A DNA stretch of 64,000 bases from Paraburkholderia fungorum (GTDB lineage: Bacteria; Pseudomonadota; Gammaproteobacteria; Burkholderiales; Burkholderiaceae), in assembly GCF_900099835.1 (NCBI RefSeq), contig NZ_FNKP01000002.1:1736001-1800000 (forward strand). The letters run 5' to 3'. Position numbers and translations under genes: made by a program. Within the stretch, counting starts at the first letter, position 1; each line of letters begins with the position of its first letter. The notes under the pieces were generated by a model. The model ran no database searches and was not told where the DNA came from. It saw only the letters and a program-made list of their open reading frames with translations. Positions 49,001 through 59,790 of the stretch are shown here, one piece after another.

Positions 49001-49730
49001 CGCCGTCGGCGGTGTTGTCAATCGACGTGATCGTGCCGAGATTGCGAATCCCGACGACGCTGCCGGTCATCGAACCGCTATTGGTGATGCTGTCGATGGT
49101 GACGGCGGACGTGTTGTTCCCGACGATCGTGCCGGCGCTCATCAATCCACCATCGTTGTCGATGGAGTGAATCGTTCCCCAGTTGTCGACAGCCTGCGCA
49201 GACGCGGTTATCGTGCCGGCGTTGTGAATCGTACCGATCGTCCCGTCGTTATAGATACCCTCGGATATCGAGGACATGTCGCCCTGATTATCGATAAGGT
49301 CAATCAGACCACTATTGAGGACGACCACCGGCGAGCCGTTGATCGTGGTCGTCGAGGACAGTGTTCCGAGGTTGCTGATCGTGCCGATCGTCCCGGAGTA
49401 GTCGAGCAAGACCGGTTGCCCGCTGGCGATCGACTGGGTGCTCGAAACACTGAGGGTGGTGCCGTCCCAGGTATAGTTGGCGGCGATCGTGCTGCCACTC
49501 ACGCCAACGTTGCCGACATAAAGCGTAGCCAGCGGGACCGCGTTTGCGGCAGCAGAGTGTGCGCCCATTGCCACCATGGCGGCGGTGGCAAATGCGTGAA
49601 GGTGCGATCGCCGCAATGCAAGGCGACGCTCGCTGCGCGCCGAAGCATGTCCGTGAGCAGTCGCGAGTTCAGAGACAGCCTGATAAGCGCCCAGGCTTGG
49701 ATTCCAGACGGTCCGATAGACGTGATTCAT
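46005..49730 (-). CDS. Type Va autotransporter with repeat-rich passenger
   Basis: A 1241-residue autotransporter. Residues 1-30 are an extended signal peptide region (MNHVYRTVWNPSLGAYQAVS), followed by a Sec signal cleaved near AANA at residue 64. Residues 65-850 contain about thirty repeats of roughly 20 residues of type IGTLTNSGLISGxxxAIxN, predicting a long beta-helix rich in Asn, Ser, Thr and Gly. A Thr/Ser/Gly linker (GTDTSGTGTGGTDTSGSGTS) leads to the C-terminal autotransporter barrel (ANGIWGQAFGGHASQDARDS to the terminal LRQLF). No Cys is seen in the repeats. ATG 49730 gives the ESPR; the frame to 49937 is spurious. Probably an adhesin or matrix protein; the downstream modifying enzymes may act on it. 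Confidence 0.92.
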   Translation of the reverse strand: MNHVYRTVWNPSLGAYQAVSELATAHGHASARSERRLALRRSHLHAFATAAMVAMGAHSAAANAVPLATLYVGNVGVSGSTIAANYTWDGTTLSVSSTQSIASGQPVLLDYSGTIGTISNLGTLSSTTTINGSPVVVLNSGLIDLIDNQGDMSSISEGIYNDGTIGTIHNAGTITASAQAVDNWGTIHSIDNDGGLMSAGTIVGNNTSAVTIDSITNSGSMTGSVVGIRNLGTITSIDNTADGDLEGLTTSAILNSGTLSSIGAITNEGNLSGGAEAVLNQGKIGSIDNSGDMLGSSYGLLNSGAASTIGTFTNEASGYINGEWAVIENQGSIGSLSNLGTINQQGDTNGAVFNLGTIGAFSNSGEINSVQNTAVLNQASTTSRGATYLGSIGSLTNSGLISGGLSGVVNAGGTISVLDNQTGGTITGGAVGIYNANSTQTAGVVHIGTIGTLSNAGMISGETAIANDGLIGTLTNSGTIAADEYALDNTGTINALINTGSANGTLVAFKNESTGTIGALLNEGSLYGHNDAVVNVGSIGSVDNSGSMTGASNGFSNQGMIDSLVNEATGTITATYEGLYNSGTITSMTNAGTLSATSTAIENKGSIGTLTNTGLITGSQNAIENGGSIGTIVNAGVIAGNINNIRSSALTIDGGTGTIFGTLTGYDGAAGTISSTAADLTFGSGNLLLNDSIDVGTNTVYNSGATLEVDGITTITGNYSQGEAATLLIGVSSGAIAAGSLSDTGYGRLVVSGNAEIDAGSTVTLKSTTGAYSFAAGQRYVVVDAAGTGTYNASALNYSIAGYTASLSGTSVTTSDGHTDLVVTVDSLTGTDTSGTGTGGTDTSGSGTSTDTGTSSGSTGRITPTTSNARSAMSGLTAYTGVSDARLLNLYDAAIALQTYGTVADVNHAGAQLAPISQASTARAAAAPTYNVLDIVSTHLNGFRLAQNDGATGVSTGEGTLANGIWGQAFGGHASQDARDSVDGYSANFAGLMFGMDRAVSDAWRVGGVFSYTNSAINNTGDTAGDTTRVNSYGLLGYGSYTASRWYANLSGGAVLQRYDADRQVDFSGFSGAANASFGGTQYVMRGEVGMPLAAGPYTVTPLAALTYSYLHQNGYTESGGNGAALSVGSTHSTSVKSDLGAKLSRDFTSSYGVVVPELTLAWRHEYDHTRASSAASYVGDPTGATSFTTLGSSPVSDLADMTLGVTLLRANNLSLNVRYEVQAGKGYVSQAGSLKLRQLF

Positions 49731-50291
49731 ACTTCCCCGAGTTGGTCTTGGCGCCCACGTCCGGTCGTTCAATTCCGGGCGATGCGTGGCAACGTCCAGC
49801 AGCGATTGATACGTGTGCGCTCGATTAATAGTCGAAGTGGGTTTTCCGTCTGGGCAAGTTGGAACCGGGAATTTTTCGAATGAGACGGCGGCATCCCTCT
49901 TGCACAAACCGATGATGAGACGGTCGCTACAGCCCAAACGCCTCTCATCGTGCCCTTTAATTCGCTACATACTTAATTTACATTGCGGCCGATTATTTCG
50001 ATTAATAACCGCCGATGTCAATAATTTACTTATTGAGGAAATTCGCCCATTTGCGGACGTATAGCGGCTTGGCGCAGCCATTCAATTTGCAGTGTCCGCG
50101 GGGTTCCCGCATTTTCTCTGCGCGTTAGATTAGTTTTGAAGTCGTTTTCAAACAGCAGTCGATGACTTGATAAATACTTACAGAAAATCAGCAATCGTTT
50201 GCGCGTGTTGGGGAGCTGTAACAAAAGTGTTGGAAATCTAAGACAGTGCCGCTGTGATCTTGCGCAAGGCCGCGCGGGGATCATCGCTATA
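49731..50291. other. AT-rich region upstream of the autotransporter
   Basis: 561 bp, with strong AT richness near 49970-50040 and 50130-50190. It should hold the autotransporter promoter. A minus-strand frame at 50030-50299 has no recognisable content. No operator was identified. Confidence 0.45.
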
Positions 50292-50816
50292 TCAACCACC
50301 TACGATCACCGGGTCCGAAACGGTGAGCATCTGCGTTAGAGCAAGCACGGAATGTTCAGGGGCGTCGAACATAAAAAGCTCATTGTGTAGCGCCGTTTCG
50401 ATACTGAAACCGCCATCCATCCACGCACGTGTACCCGCCTCGGACGTGATGATGATGTTGCTGCGCTTTGTCTCATCGTCCGTTGTCAGATCAGGCATGT
50501 CGGGGACAATGTCCGGATCGAAGCCACTTGTCGTGGCGTGGAAAAATCCCCAGGTGTCGTTTTCGATCAGCAACACGTAAAAATCCGGAAGCGTTAGTAG
50601 TGCATCTTCGCGATGGGCACCTTCAATGCGTGCCTGGAGCAGATTCAATGCTTCAATGGAAGAAATGCGTGTGCGTGCGGCGGATAGCGCGCCCGTTGTA
50701 GCATCGATCGGCTCTACCATCCCGGACTCGATCGCCTTACGGGTAGCCACCGCGACTGACAATGCCAGCGGATGACCGACGCCGAAGTCGATTTTAAAAT
50801 TGCAGATTGCGCACAT
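50292..50816 (-). CDS. Conserved hypothetical protein downstream of the alkylsulfatase
   Basis: A 174-residue protein I do not recognise. The N-terminus has a CxxC pair (MCAICNFKIDFGVGHPLALS), followed by a helical region and a segment LLTLPDFYVLLIENDTWGFF. There is no signal peptide. Its start lies 9 bp after the alkylsulfatase stop on the same strand, so the two were probably cotranscribed. The codon pattern supports a real gene. A metal-binding or partner role is only a guess. Confidence 0.65.
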   Translation of the reverse strand: MCAICNFKIDFGVGHPLALSVAVATRKAIESGMVEPIDATTGALSAARTRISSIEALNLLQARIEGAHREDALLTLPDFYVLLIENDTWGFFHATTSGFDPDIVPDMPDLTTDDETKRSNIIITSEAGTRAWMDGGFSIETALHNELFMFDAPEHSVLALTQMLTVSDPVIVGG

Positions 50817-50825
50817 GACCGCACC

Positions 50826-52879
50826 TCAAGGCGTGACAATATTGAACCAGAAGTCGAAGTTGTCGAGCCACGACACAAACTCTCCGAGCTTCTGACTATT
50901 CCCGTCTATTTTTGCGTTCCCCGCCATAACAAGTTTCTGCATGGTGGTTTGACCCATCATGATGCTATTGAGGTCCGCACGCGTCATCGTGACCGTTGCA
51001 TCCGCCGACTGCGAACCTTTGCCTTTCGAATAATGCAACGCGCTGTTCTCGACGCCGAGTACACAATTCTCTTTCGTGTCGGTAAGCACGAGATTGAACG
51101 ACGCGGTCTTTCCATTGGCCCGATCTGCGTTGAGCCGGATGCCGAGATAGTCGAGGAACATGTCGAGCGGCATCGCCTGGATGGTGTCGGGACTTTGCGG
51201 TGCGGGGGCCTGGCCTTTCTGGACGCCGTTGCGCAATTCCATCGCACCGGTCAGATAGAAGTTGCGCCACGGAGCCGACTCCGACTGATAGCCGAGCTGT
51301 TCGTAGGTATCCGCCAGAAGCTGTTTGGCGGCAGTGTTCTGGGGGTCCGCGAACACCACATGGTTGACGACTTCCGCCACCCAGCGATAGTCGCCCTTGT
51401 CGAAAGATTCATGTGCTTTTCGTAGAACGGCGTTGGCGCCGCCCATGTAATCGACGTATCGTTTGCCGCTTTCGGTCGGCTGTAACCGATGCAGATTCGC
51501 AGGAACGCCGTCGAAAAAGCCCAGACGCAGGTTGTACTGCGCAACGGCGTCGTGATAGACCGTGCCGTAGTAACTTCTGCAATATCAATGTTTCGCGAGA
51601 CTGTCCGGCAGGCGGATCACTTCACCGATTTCCAGCGGTGTGTGACCGAGGTTAGACATGCGCATGACCTGGTCATGCAGATAGCGATACATGTCACGCT
51701 GTGCGCGCAGGAAGGCGACGATGCGATCGTTGCCCCACGTCGGCCAGTAATGCGAGGCGAAGATGACCTGCATGTCGTCGCCGTGCATGTCGAGCGCCGT
51801 CTGAAGATACTTCGACCAGAGCAACGCGTCGCGCACTTTCGCGCCTCTCAGCGTGTACAGGTTATGAAGCGTATGAGTGGCATCTTCCGCTGCACAGAAC
51901 GCTTTGAATTTCGGCAGATAGAACATGAATTCAGAGGGCGCTTCCGATTCGGGTGCCATCAGCACTTCAATCTCGACACCGTCGAGCGTCATCTTCTGCC
52001 CGGTTTTTTCGGCGAACATCGAGGGCACGGCCAGCGTGATCGTGCCGACCGACGTGGTCTTGCCAAGTCCACCGTCGACAATGCCCACAGGACTACGCGG
52101 CAGAAGCGAGCCGTACATGTAGCTGGCGCGTCGGCCCATCGCATTACCTGCGATGATGTTTTCGCCGACGGCCGCTTCGGTAAATCCGACTGGAGCCACA
52201 ATCTGCACCTTGCCCGCTTTCAGATCGTCGTCGCTAACGAGTCCTCGCACTCCGCCGTAGTGATCGACGTGACTATGCGTATAGATGACGTGGGTAATCG
52301 GCTTATCGCCCAGATGCGGAACGACAAGCTGTTTCCAGACGGTGGATGAGACCTCGGTGGTGATAAACGGATCGACCACGATATAGCCGTGATCGCCCCG
52401 GATGATGCTCATCACCGAGAGGTCGTAGCCGCGAACCTGCCAGATACCGTCGACCACCTGGTACAGCCCGTGGTTCATGTTGAGCTTGGCATTACGCCAG
52501 AGGCTCGGGTTGACAGTCGACGGGGCATTGTTTTCAGGACCGCCGCTCACAAATGCGAACTGCTGCAGATTCCATGCTGAGAACTTGCCTTGTCCCTTGA
52601 TGATGACGGGCTCCGGGAGCGTCGCAACGAGGCCGCGTTTGGCGTCTTCAAAGTCCTGAGCGTCTGCGAAATTAAGGAAGTCGGCGTACTGCTTGTTCAG
52701 TGCGATGGTCGCAGGAGTAGCAGGTTTGGGAGCAGCTCCGGATTGGCTTGCACCGCCAGTTTGCGCGAACGTTTCGCCGACGACGCCCGAAAGGCCGGTA
52801 GCCGCGCTGGCCACCGCCACGTTTTTCAGAAATGCCCTGCGCGACCCCGTTTTTTCGCTGCGTCATCCGACTGCGACAT
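50826..52879 (-). pseudogene. Alkyl/aryl-sulfatase (SdsA1-like), broken by frameshift and in-frame TGA
   Basis: A full-length metallo-beta-lactamase-fold alkylsulfatase frame of about 680 codons with two lesions. The real start is ATG 52879 (MSQSDDAAKK) with GGAGGT 6 bp upstream. Six A residues (plus-strand T run 52850-52855) throw the frame off; seven would join KKTGSRRAFLKNVAVASAA, a proper Tat signal. The enzyme then reads normally (metal site THSHVDHYGG) until TGA at 51585-51587 in LPDSLAKH-stop-YCRSYYGTV, where relatives have Trp. The same frame continues to 50826 through the SCP2-like C-terminal domain. Intact SdsA1-type enzymes are exported and release sulfate from alkyl sulfates. Confidence 0.85.
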
Positions 52880-53323
52880 GACCACCTCCGGAAGTTGACT
52901 ACGGCGGACGCCGGCAGACACATCACCTGGTGGCGATTCGGCTTCTGACTGCGACGATCGATGCTCGCCGGGCAAACATAGCGCGTGGGGTTGGGTCCAG
53001 TGCGTGGCTTGCTTTTTTTGATCGGCGACAGCAGTCCTTTTCGCATAGGCGCCGTGGCGAAACCATAGGGAGTTGGGGCAATTCATCTGCCCCGAGGGGC
53101 AAAACAGGGACAGCGTTCGCAGACTGGTAGTGTCTGCGCCGGCGCTTTGGGTCTGAGGTCGCACGACGGAAAGTCCAAGGGAGGCGGACTCTCGAGTGAC
53201 TGCGCTGCGAACTGGTTTGAAGACTGCAATTGGCCGACATCTCACGTCGGCGCGCTTCTCCGCACGACTGCTGCCCCCTTGGCGAACCTGCCAAGGAGGT
53301 ATCCCAGTCGATAACTTCCTTCC
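52880..53323. other. Intergenic region, no gene seen
   Basis: 444 bp upstream of the broken alkylsulfatase gene and downstream of the ABC-F gene (both minus strand). It contains only frames without features. The promoter of the sulfatase gene should lie here. Confidence 0.45.
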
Positions 53324-54988
<1,665 letters not shown>

Positions 54989-55484
54989 AAGAGGCTACTT
55001 CGAAGAGGATAGGCATGATAGCCGACCTGACGTTCGGGGCCGTCGATTTTCCGAGCTTATCCCTTCGCCCGCTGCAGTCGGTCGCACCGCCGATCGTCCA
55101 AAGGCAGCAGCTAGCGCCTGCGATGATCGAGCACATCGTCTCCGCATTCGACGATCACACAACCGGTTCTGCAAATGGCTGACAGGCCAGCGGCGCATCG
55201 TGAAGTGGTCGACCGCAATCGCACGTCCGGCCATCATTTCCGGGCGATGGCATAACCCAAGCTACGCGGATAGGAGACGGACCAACGCACGCAGGTCACG
55301 CTTTACTTCCAGCGGAGAGCGCAACCGTTTAAGCACCCGTGCCACGCTTAAATCCAGCATTCCGTCACTCGTTGGCCACCCAAACCGTTTCGATCCAGTG
55401 AGATTTTTTGTCCACCTCGCATACTGCGCACACACCCGGTGTGTCCCGCTGCCCGGGACAATAAAAATCAGCTACGCACTGCGC
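54989..55484. other. Intergenic region with short palindromes
   Basis: 496 bp between the ABC-F start and the GST-like stop. Palindromes TTTAAGC/GCTTAAA (55328-55352), ACACACC/GGTGTGT (near 55430) and TGTCCC/GGGACA follow the GST-like gene on the minus strand and may end its transcript. No gene seen. Confidence 0.45.
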
Positions 55485-56183
55485 TCACGGCGCGTTGCGC
55501 ATCCGCTCGCGCATCGCTTCGCAATGGTTCACGAGATTTTCCTGCGTAAGAACATAGCGTTTGAGCGGCGTGTCGATTTCGTAGAAATAGATGCTCGCAA
55601 TGAACCCGTACAGGCCCGCGTCTGTACTCGACGGTTCTGCGCCGAATATAAATGGGCCTTCGCCGAGCAAGTGCGAAATCGCGCGTAGATCTGCCAGCCC
55701 GCGCGCATACGCCGCGTCCGCTTCATAGCGGCCGATACCCTGATAACGATAGCGCTCGAAGTTATAGCGGCGCGCGTTGTCGAGTACTTCAGCGGTGAGT
55801 TCCGGGTGTTGCGCCAGCAGCGCATCACGGAAGCTGGGCCAGTAACGATCGTCGCGCCAGCGTGAATACGACATGACCCAATACAGGTCGTCCAGCGTGC
55901 GTCGCACCAGCAAATCGATGCACTGGTTTTCCGCGCTCAAGGCATCGTCCAGTCGCAGCTTATAGCGATGTTTCAGATGCGCGATGATCGCGTCGCTATC
56001 GCCGATAATCTCGCCGTCGTCATCGAGGTAGGGCAACTGCCCTCGCGGTGCAGCGGTCGTGTCGAGTACATGTCGATGGTCGAACGACAGCCCGTTCATG
56101 GTCAGAAACGCGAACACCTTTAGCCCGTAAGGATTGTTGTCCTCAAGGCCGAAAAGCTGCGGATACGAATAGAGTGTGATCAT
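55485..56183 (-). CDS. Glutathione S-transferase-like protein
   Basis: A 232-residue protein with a thioredoxin-like N-terminal GST domain (MITLYSYPQLFGLEDNNPYG, RGQLPYLDDDGEIIGDSDAI) and an all-helical C-terminal domain (GPFIFGAEPSSTDAGLYGFI). The pattern resembles the Faxc/metaxin-like GST subgroup common in proteobacteria, which often lacks classic GST activity. ATG 56183 has AGGAGG upstream; the longer frame to 56240 is unlikely. It lies 59 bp downstream of the AI-2E-family permease and may share its transcript. Confidence 0.85.
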   Translation of the reverse strand: MITLYSYPQLFGLEDNNPYGLKVFAFLTMNGLSFDHRHVLDTTAAPRGQLPYLDDDGEIIGDSDAIIAHLKHRYKLRLDDALSAENQCIDLLVRRTLDDLYWVMSYSRWRDDRYWPSFRDALLAQHPELTAEVLDNARRYNFERYRYQGIGRYEADAAYARGLADLRAISHLLGEGPFIFGAEPSSTDAGLYGFIASIYFYEIDTPLKRYVLTQENLVNHCEAMRERMRNAP

Positions 56184-56242
56184 GTCGCCTCCTGGTGTCG
56201 CGATGCTCGTGCGTCTCCCGATCGTAAAGACATCCTGCAACG

Positions 56243-57328
56243 TCAGTCGGTTTTCCCGGTCAACGCCTTGCGCGCAGCTTCTCCTTCAGCGCGCGAAGCC
56301 GCATAAAAAACCCGGGCTCTGCCGATCACGATCTTCAGCATCGCGATCACCGGCACCGCCAGAAAAATCCCGGCCACGCCGCCCAACTGATCGCCCGCCA
56401 GCAATCCGACGATAACGAGAAACGGGCTGACTTCCACCCCCTCGCTCATCAGATACGGATTGAGCACGTAGTCCTGAAACAGCCGGTACAGTCCGATAAA
56501 AATCACCAGCCACAGCAGATGCGGATAGCCGCTGAACACGGCGACCACCAGCGTGATCGCGACCGCGCCGAGCGGTCCGGCGAACGGCACGAACTCCAGC
56601 AAGCCCGCGCTGACAGCGAGCAAAAACGCATACGGCACACCCAGCAGCGAGAACGCCACGCCGTAACAGATCAGTGTCGCGAGCGACAAAAACAGCAGCG
56701 CCCGCACGTATTTCGACAGCAGCACATTCAGATCGGTGACGATCTCCGCCCACAGCACGCGATGCCGGTCATTCAGCAGATCGAGAAACGAGTCGCGCAT
56801 TTGCGGCCCTTCCTTGATCAACAGAAAGCTCAGAATCGGAATCAGCACGAGGTAGATCAGATTGCTGGCCGCGTGGACCACACCGAGGCCGACACTGCGC
56901 GCCATCGGCACGGCTTTGTCGGAGCCGGTCTCGATCTGGCTGCTAACGAAATCGACGATACGTTCGCGCAGCGGCTCGAGAAAATGCGGCAGCGGAAAGC
57001 GATTCTGCACATCGGACTTCATCAACGTGGGCAATTGCGCGAACAGATGCGTCGCCTGGTCCTGCAACTGCACGCCGAACACCGACCCGACCACGGCGAT
57101 CACCGCAACGACCACGATGAACACGAGCGCGATGGACGCGACACGCGGCACGCGGCGCGGCCGTATGCGATCGACGAGATCGACCATCGGGTAAATCAGG
57201 TAACTGAAGAACACCGCGAACACCACCACCAGCACCGTGGACGACGCGATATAAATGACGAAGAACAGCAGCGCGATCAAAAACGCGGTCCAGACTTTCC
57301 TGGCCGTGGAAACATCGAATCCCAGCAT
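56243..57328 (-). CDS. AI-2E-family transporter
   Basis: A 361-residue membrane protein of the PerM/AI-2 exporter family. Helices: VWTAFLIALLFFVIYIASST and FFSYLIYPMVDLVDRIRP at the N-terminus, a soluble middle segment, then YGVAFSLLGVPYAFLLAVSA, LLEFVPFAGPLGAVAITLVV and the family signature DYVLNPYLMSEGVEVSPFLV. ATG 57328 (MLGFDVSTARK) has GAGGAAGG upstream and fits the family. Cargo is unknown. It is the second member of this family in the window. Confidence 0.9.
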   Translation of the reverse strand: MLGFDVSTARKVWTAFLIALLFFVIYIASSTVLVVVFAVFFSYLIYPMVDLVDRIRPRRVPRVASIALVFIVVVAVIAVVGSVFGVQLQDQATHLFAQLPTLMKSDVQNRFPLPHFLEPLRERIVDFVSSQIETGSDKAVPMARSVGLGVVHAASNLIYLVLIPILSFLLIKEGPQMRDSFLDLLNDRHRVLWAEIVTDLNVLLSKYVRALLFLSLATLICYGVAFSLLGVPYAFLLAVSAGLLEFVPFAGPLGAVAITLVVAVFSGYPHLLWLVIFIGLYRLFQDYVLNPYLMSEGVEVSPFLVIVGLLAGDQLGGVAGIFLAVPVIAMLKIVIGRARVFYAASRAEGEAARKALTGKTD

Positions 57329-57476
57329 GAACCTTCCTCGAATAGACGATGAGATCCGACGCTTCGAACGCGCCGGGAACATCGGACAAATAAGGCGCCC
57401 GCGAGGCAAAAAATGCAAGCGCCGCGTCACCCGTGCCGCACACCGCCATGGCACCGGCGACGCGGCGCGCCAACGT

Positions 57477-57719
57477 TTACAGCAAACGACCCAGCAGGAA
57501 GCCAACGCCGACCGCGATCACCAGCGCGCCGAGCGGGTTGTTGCGGGCCGTCTGCGCGATCTGCTCGACACTGTCGCCGTACTTCGCCTGCGCCTTGCCG
57601 GCGAGCTGGCGTGCCTTGCCTTCGGCTTGCAGATCGAGATCGCCGGTCAGTCCGCCGACGGCGTCCTGCACCTTGCCTGCCGCATCCTTGAGGGTTCCGT
57701 CGAGCTGGTTGGTATTCAT
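57477..57719 (-). CDS. CsbD-family stress protein with C-terminal membrane helix
   Basis: An 80-residue protein. N-terminal CsbD-like segment (MNTNQLDGTLKDAAGKVQDA, LQAEGKARQLAGKAQAKYGD) followed by a short transmembrane helix (NPLGALVIAVGVGFLLGRLL) like that of ElaB/YqjD-type ribosome-anchoring proteins. CsbD proteins are abundant in general stress responses; their biochemistry is unknown. AAGGAG precedes the ATG. It is 75 bp from the second CsbD-like gene on the same strand. Confidence 0.85.
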   Translation of the reverse strand: MNTNQLDGTLKDAAGKVQDAVGGLTGDLDLQAEGKARQLAGKAQAKYGDSVEQIAQTARNNPLGALVIAVGVGFLLGRLL

Positions 57720-57794
57720 CGTTATTCTCCTTGAACTGATTTGCATGCGGTTAGCCGGCTTACGACGGCTCGCTATTCAGACATGGCGTGCGGC

Positions 57795-57977
57795 CTAACG
57801 CTTCCTGCGCTCGCGCACGGCATCCGCCGCTTCGCCGATCCTGCTCTGCACCCTGCCCGCCAGCTTCTCGGCTGCGCCTTCGGCCTGAGTCGTGCGATTG
57901 CCGGTGACTTTGCCCATCGCTTCCTTGACGGAGCCTTTGACCTGTTTCGCTGCACCTTCCATACGATTCTTGTCCAT
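57795..57977 (-). CDS. CsbD-family stress protein
   Basis: A 60-residue classical CsbD protein: MDKNRMEGAAKQVKGSVKEA, then GNRTTQAEGAAEKLAGRVQS. It is small, very hydrophilic and likely soluble. ATG 57977 fits the family length exactly; the frame to 58040 is not supported. It is upstream of the membrane-anchored CsbD-like gene and probably coexpressed with it under stress. Confidence 0.88.
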   Translation of the reverse strand: MDKNRMEGAAKQVKGSVKEAMGKVTGNRTTQAEGAAEKLAGRVQSRIGEAADAVRERRKR

Positions 57978-58589
57978 GACGGTTTCCCAGAACGGTTGAG
58001 TTGCAAACAGACGACGTGAGGCGCTGCACGCGTTTTTCACCTGTGACCGTGTTCGCGCGGGCAGTCGACATGGGACTCATTGTCCCGCTGTGTCATGTCC
58101 GTTCGCGGTCAGGAATACGCATGATGGCGCCGCGCATCTGCACGGAGAATCGCCCGTGTCGTTTCGCGGATAGCTTCGCTTTTTGCGAGCCACTTTCAGA
58201 CGGCTTTCCGGTCAAGCACGGTTCGTTCCTGCTTGAAACGTTGGCTAGGCGATCGGAGGAGAAAGCGTGGGGATTGAGCTAGACGCACGCGCTTAACGCA
58301 CGCGAACACGCGGCGCTCTGGAGCGCACGTTTTAGGATGAGAGGGACATCAGGACCGTCCGATGACGGTGCGTCGGAGGTTTCAGATCACGTGCCGACGG
58401 GGCACGGCCAGTCGGCAAAAATCACGCTATCGTCGGACGAAATAACGTGAACAAGCGGCACATCGTCGGAAAAAAATACACAGGCCGGTGATAGCGCGCG
58501 GCCTCGCGAATTGCGAAGGCACACGGCCGCCGCCGCGCGCCCGCGAAAAACTGCGGGCCGCCGTGAACCTGCGCAGCGGACCCAACCCA
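57978..58589. other. Intergenic region, no gene seen
   Basis: 612 bp between the CsbD-like gene start and the stop of the hydroxyisobutyryl-CoA hydrolase gene (both on the minus strand). It should hold the CsbD promoter. Inverted repeats TGCCGAC/GTCGGCA (58392-58417) and GCCCGC/GCGGGC (58539-58558) are present. No coding evidence. Confidence 0.45.
58539..58558 (-). terminator. Hairpin downstream of the valine-degradation operon
   Basis: GCCCGC/GCGGGC arms around an 8-nt loop, 30 nt after the last operon gene. No clear T-tract; terminator-like. Confidence 0.35.
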
Positions 58590-59747
58590 TCACCCCTGCT
58601 CAGCCCCCAACCCGGCCAGCGGATGCGCGTCGCTTTTCCACGGCGAAGTCAGAAAGTGTCTGACGCGCTCGGGCCGCACCTGCGCGATCGTAGCGGGCGC
58701 CCAGCGGCTGTTGCGATCCTTGTCGATCAGTTGCGCCCTCACCCCTTCGCAAAAGTCGCCTTCGTCGATCACCCGTTTGACGATGCCCAACTCCATCCGG
58801 AAACATTCGGCGAGTGTCATCTGGCGGCCGCGCAGCAATGCTTCGCGCGTGACGTAGAGCATGGTCGGCGAATGGCCTGTCATTGCATCGTAAGTGGCTT
58901 GCAGCCACTGCTTCGCCTCGCGCGGCGGCTCGCGCTCGAGGTCCTGCCGCAACGTCGCGACGATCCTCTCGATGCTCGAACGCCGGTCGAAGTGCCGCAG
59001 AATCGACTGCGTGAACGATCCCAGCGCCGCGTGCGGAACGATGTTGCACGGCGGCTCGAAGACTCCGCGCAACGCGTTCATCAGATCGCCGTCGTGCGAC
59101 ATGCGCTGCAAGCGTGTTTCGAAACTGGCGAGCCATTCGGCGGGCACGCACAGATCGGCGAGTTGCAGACGCAATGCATCGGCACCGGACAACGTCGCGC
59201 CGGTCAACCCGACATACAACTCGACTTCCGCCTGCATCACGCTCAGAAAACGCGTTGCTCCAACATCCGGCAGAAAGCCGATGCGCGTCTCAGGCATCGC
59301 AATCTTGCTGCGTTCCGTGACGATCCGCAGACGCGCCGCCTGACCCAGCCCCATGCCGCCGCCCATCGCAATGCCGTCGAGCAGCGCGACCACCGGCTTC
59401 GGAAACGTATGCAGCGCGTAATCGAGCCGGTATTCGTCGATAAAGAATGCGAGCCACCGGCTGTCGCCGCTAGTCGCCAGCCGATGCACTTCGCGCACAT
59501 CGCCGCCCGCGCAAAAGCCCTTCGCGCCCGCGCCTTTCAACACCAGCGCGACGATGCCGCTATCGGTGCGGCAATGTTCGACCAGCACCGCAAGCTCGCG
59601 CACCATCGCGTGCGACAGCGCATTGAGCGCGGCGGGACGGTTCAGCGTGATGATCGCCACACGGTTAACGACGCGAAACAGAATCTCACGTTCCGCCTCA
59701 ACGACGGTGTCGGCGATGTCGGGCAATGCGCTTTGCGAGGCGCTCAT
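58590..59747 (-). CDS. 3-hydroxyisobutyryl-CoA hydrolase (crotonase superfamily)
   Basis: A 385-residue crotonase-fold enzyme that cleaves 3-hydroxyisobutyryl-CoA to 3-hydroxyisobutyrate in valine degradation. Evidence: ITLNRPAALNALSHAMV, oxyanion region KGFCAGGDVREVH, GIAMGGGMGLGQAARLRI, catalytic Glu and Asp in PETRIGFLPDVGATRFLS, and length near 385 rather than the 260 of enoyl-CoA hydratases. The C-terminal GVRAQLIDKDRNSRWAP is typical of this hydrolase group. Last gene of the operon, 43 bp after mmsB, whose dehydrogenase uses its product. Confidence 0.9.
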   Translation of the reverse strand: MSASQSALPDIADTVVEAEREILFRVVNRVAIITLNRPAALNALSHAMVRELAVLVEHCRTDSGIVALVLKGAGAKGFCAGGDVREVHRLATSGDSRWLAFFIDEYRLDYALHTFPKPVVALLDGIAMGGGMGLGQAARLRIVTERSKIAMPETRIGFLPDVGATRFLSVMQAEVELYVGLTGATLSGADALRLQLADLCVPAEWLASFETRLQRMSHDGDLMNALRGVFEPPCNIVPHAALGSFTQSILRHFDRRSSIERIVATLRQDLEREPPREAKQWLQATYDAMTGHSPTMLYVTREALLRGRQMTLAECFRMELGIVKRVIDEGDFCEGVRAQLIDKDRNSRWAPATIAQVRPERVRHFLTSPWKSDAHPLAGLGAEQG

Positions 59748-59790
59748 CGAGGAGTCTCCTCGCGGGTGATTGAATATTCGTATTCGAACA

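Noticed and set aside
47871..49883. A 670-codon plus-strand open frame opposite the autotransporter
   Set aside because: Mirror of the repetitive passenger coding sequence; the minus strand has ESPR, signal, repeats and barrel in order.
50030..50299. 89-codon minus-strand frame upstream of the autotransporter
   Set aside because: Falls in AT-rich promoter DNA and has no protein-like features.
51585..51587. In-frame TGA read as selenocysteine in the alkylsulfatase
   Set aside because: The position corresponds to a conserved Trp in relatives and a second lesion exists upstream; no SECIS-like stem was evident.
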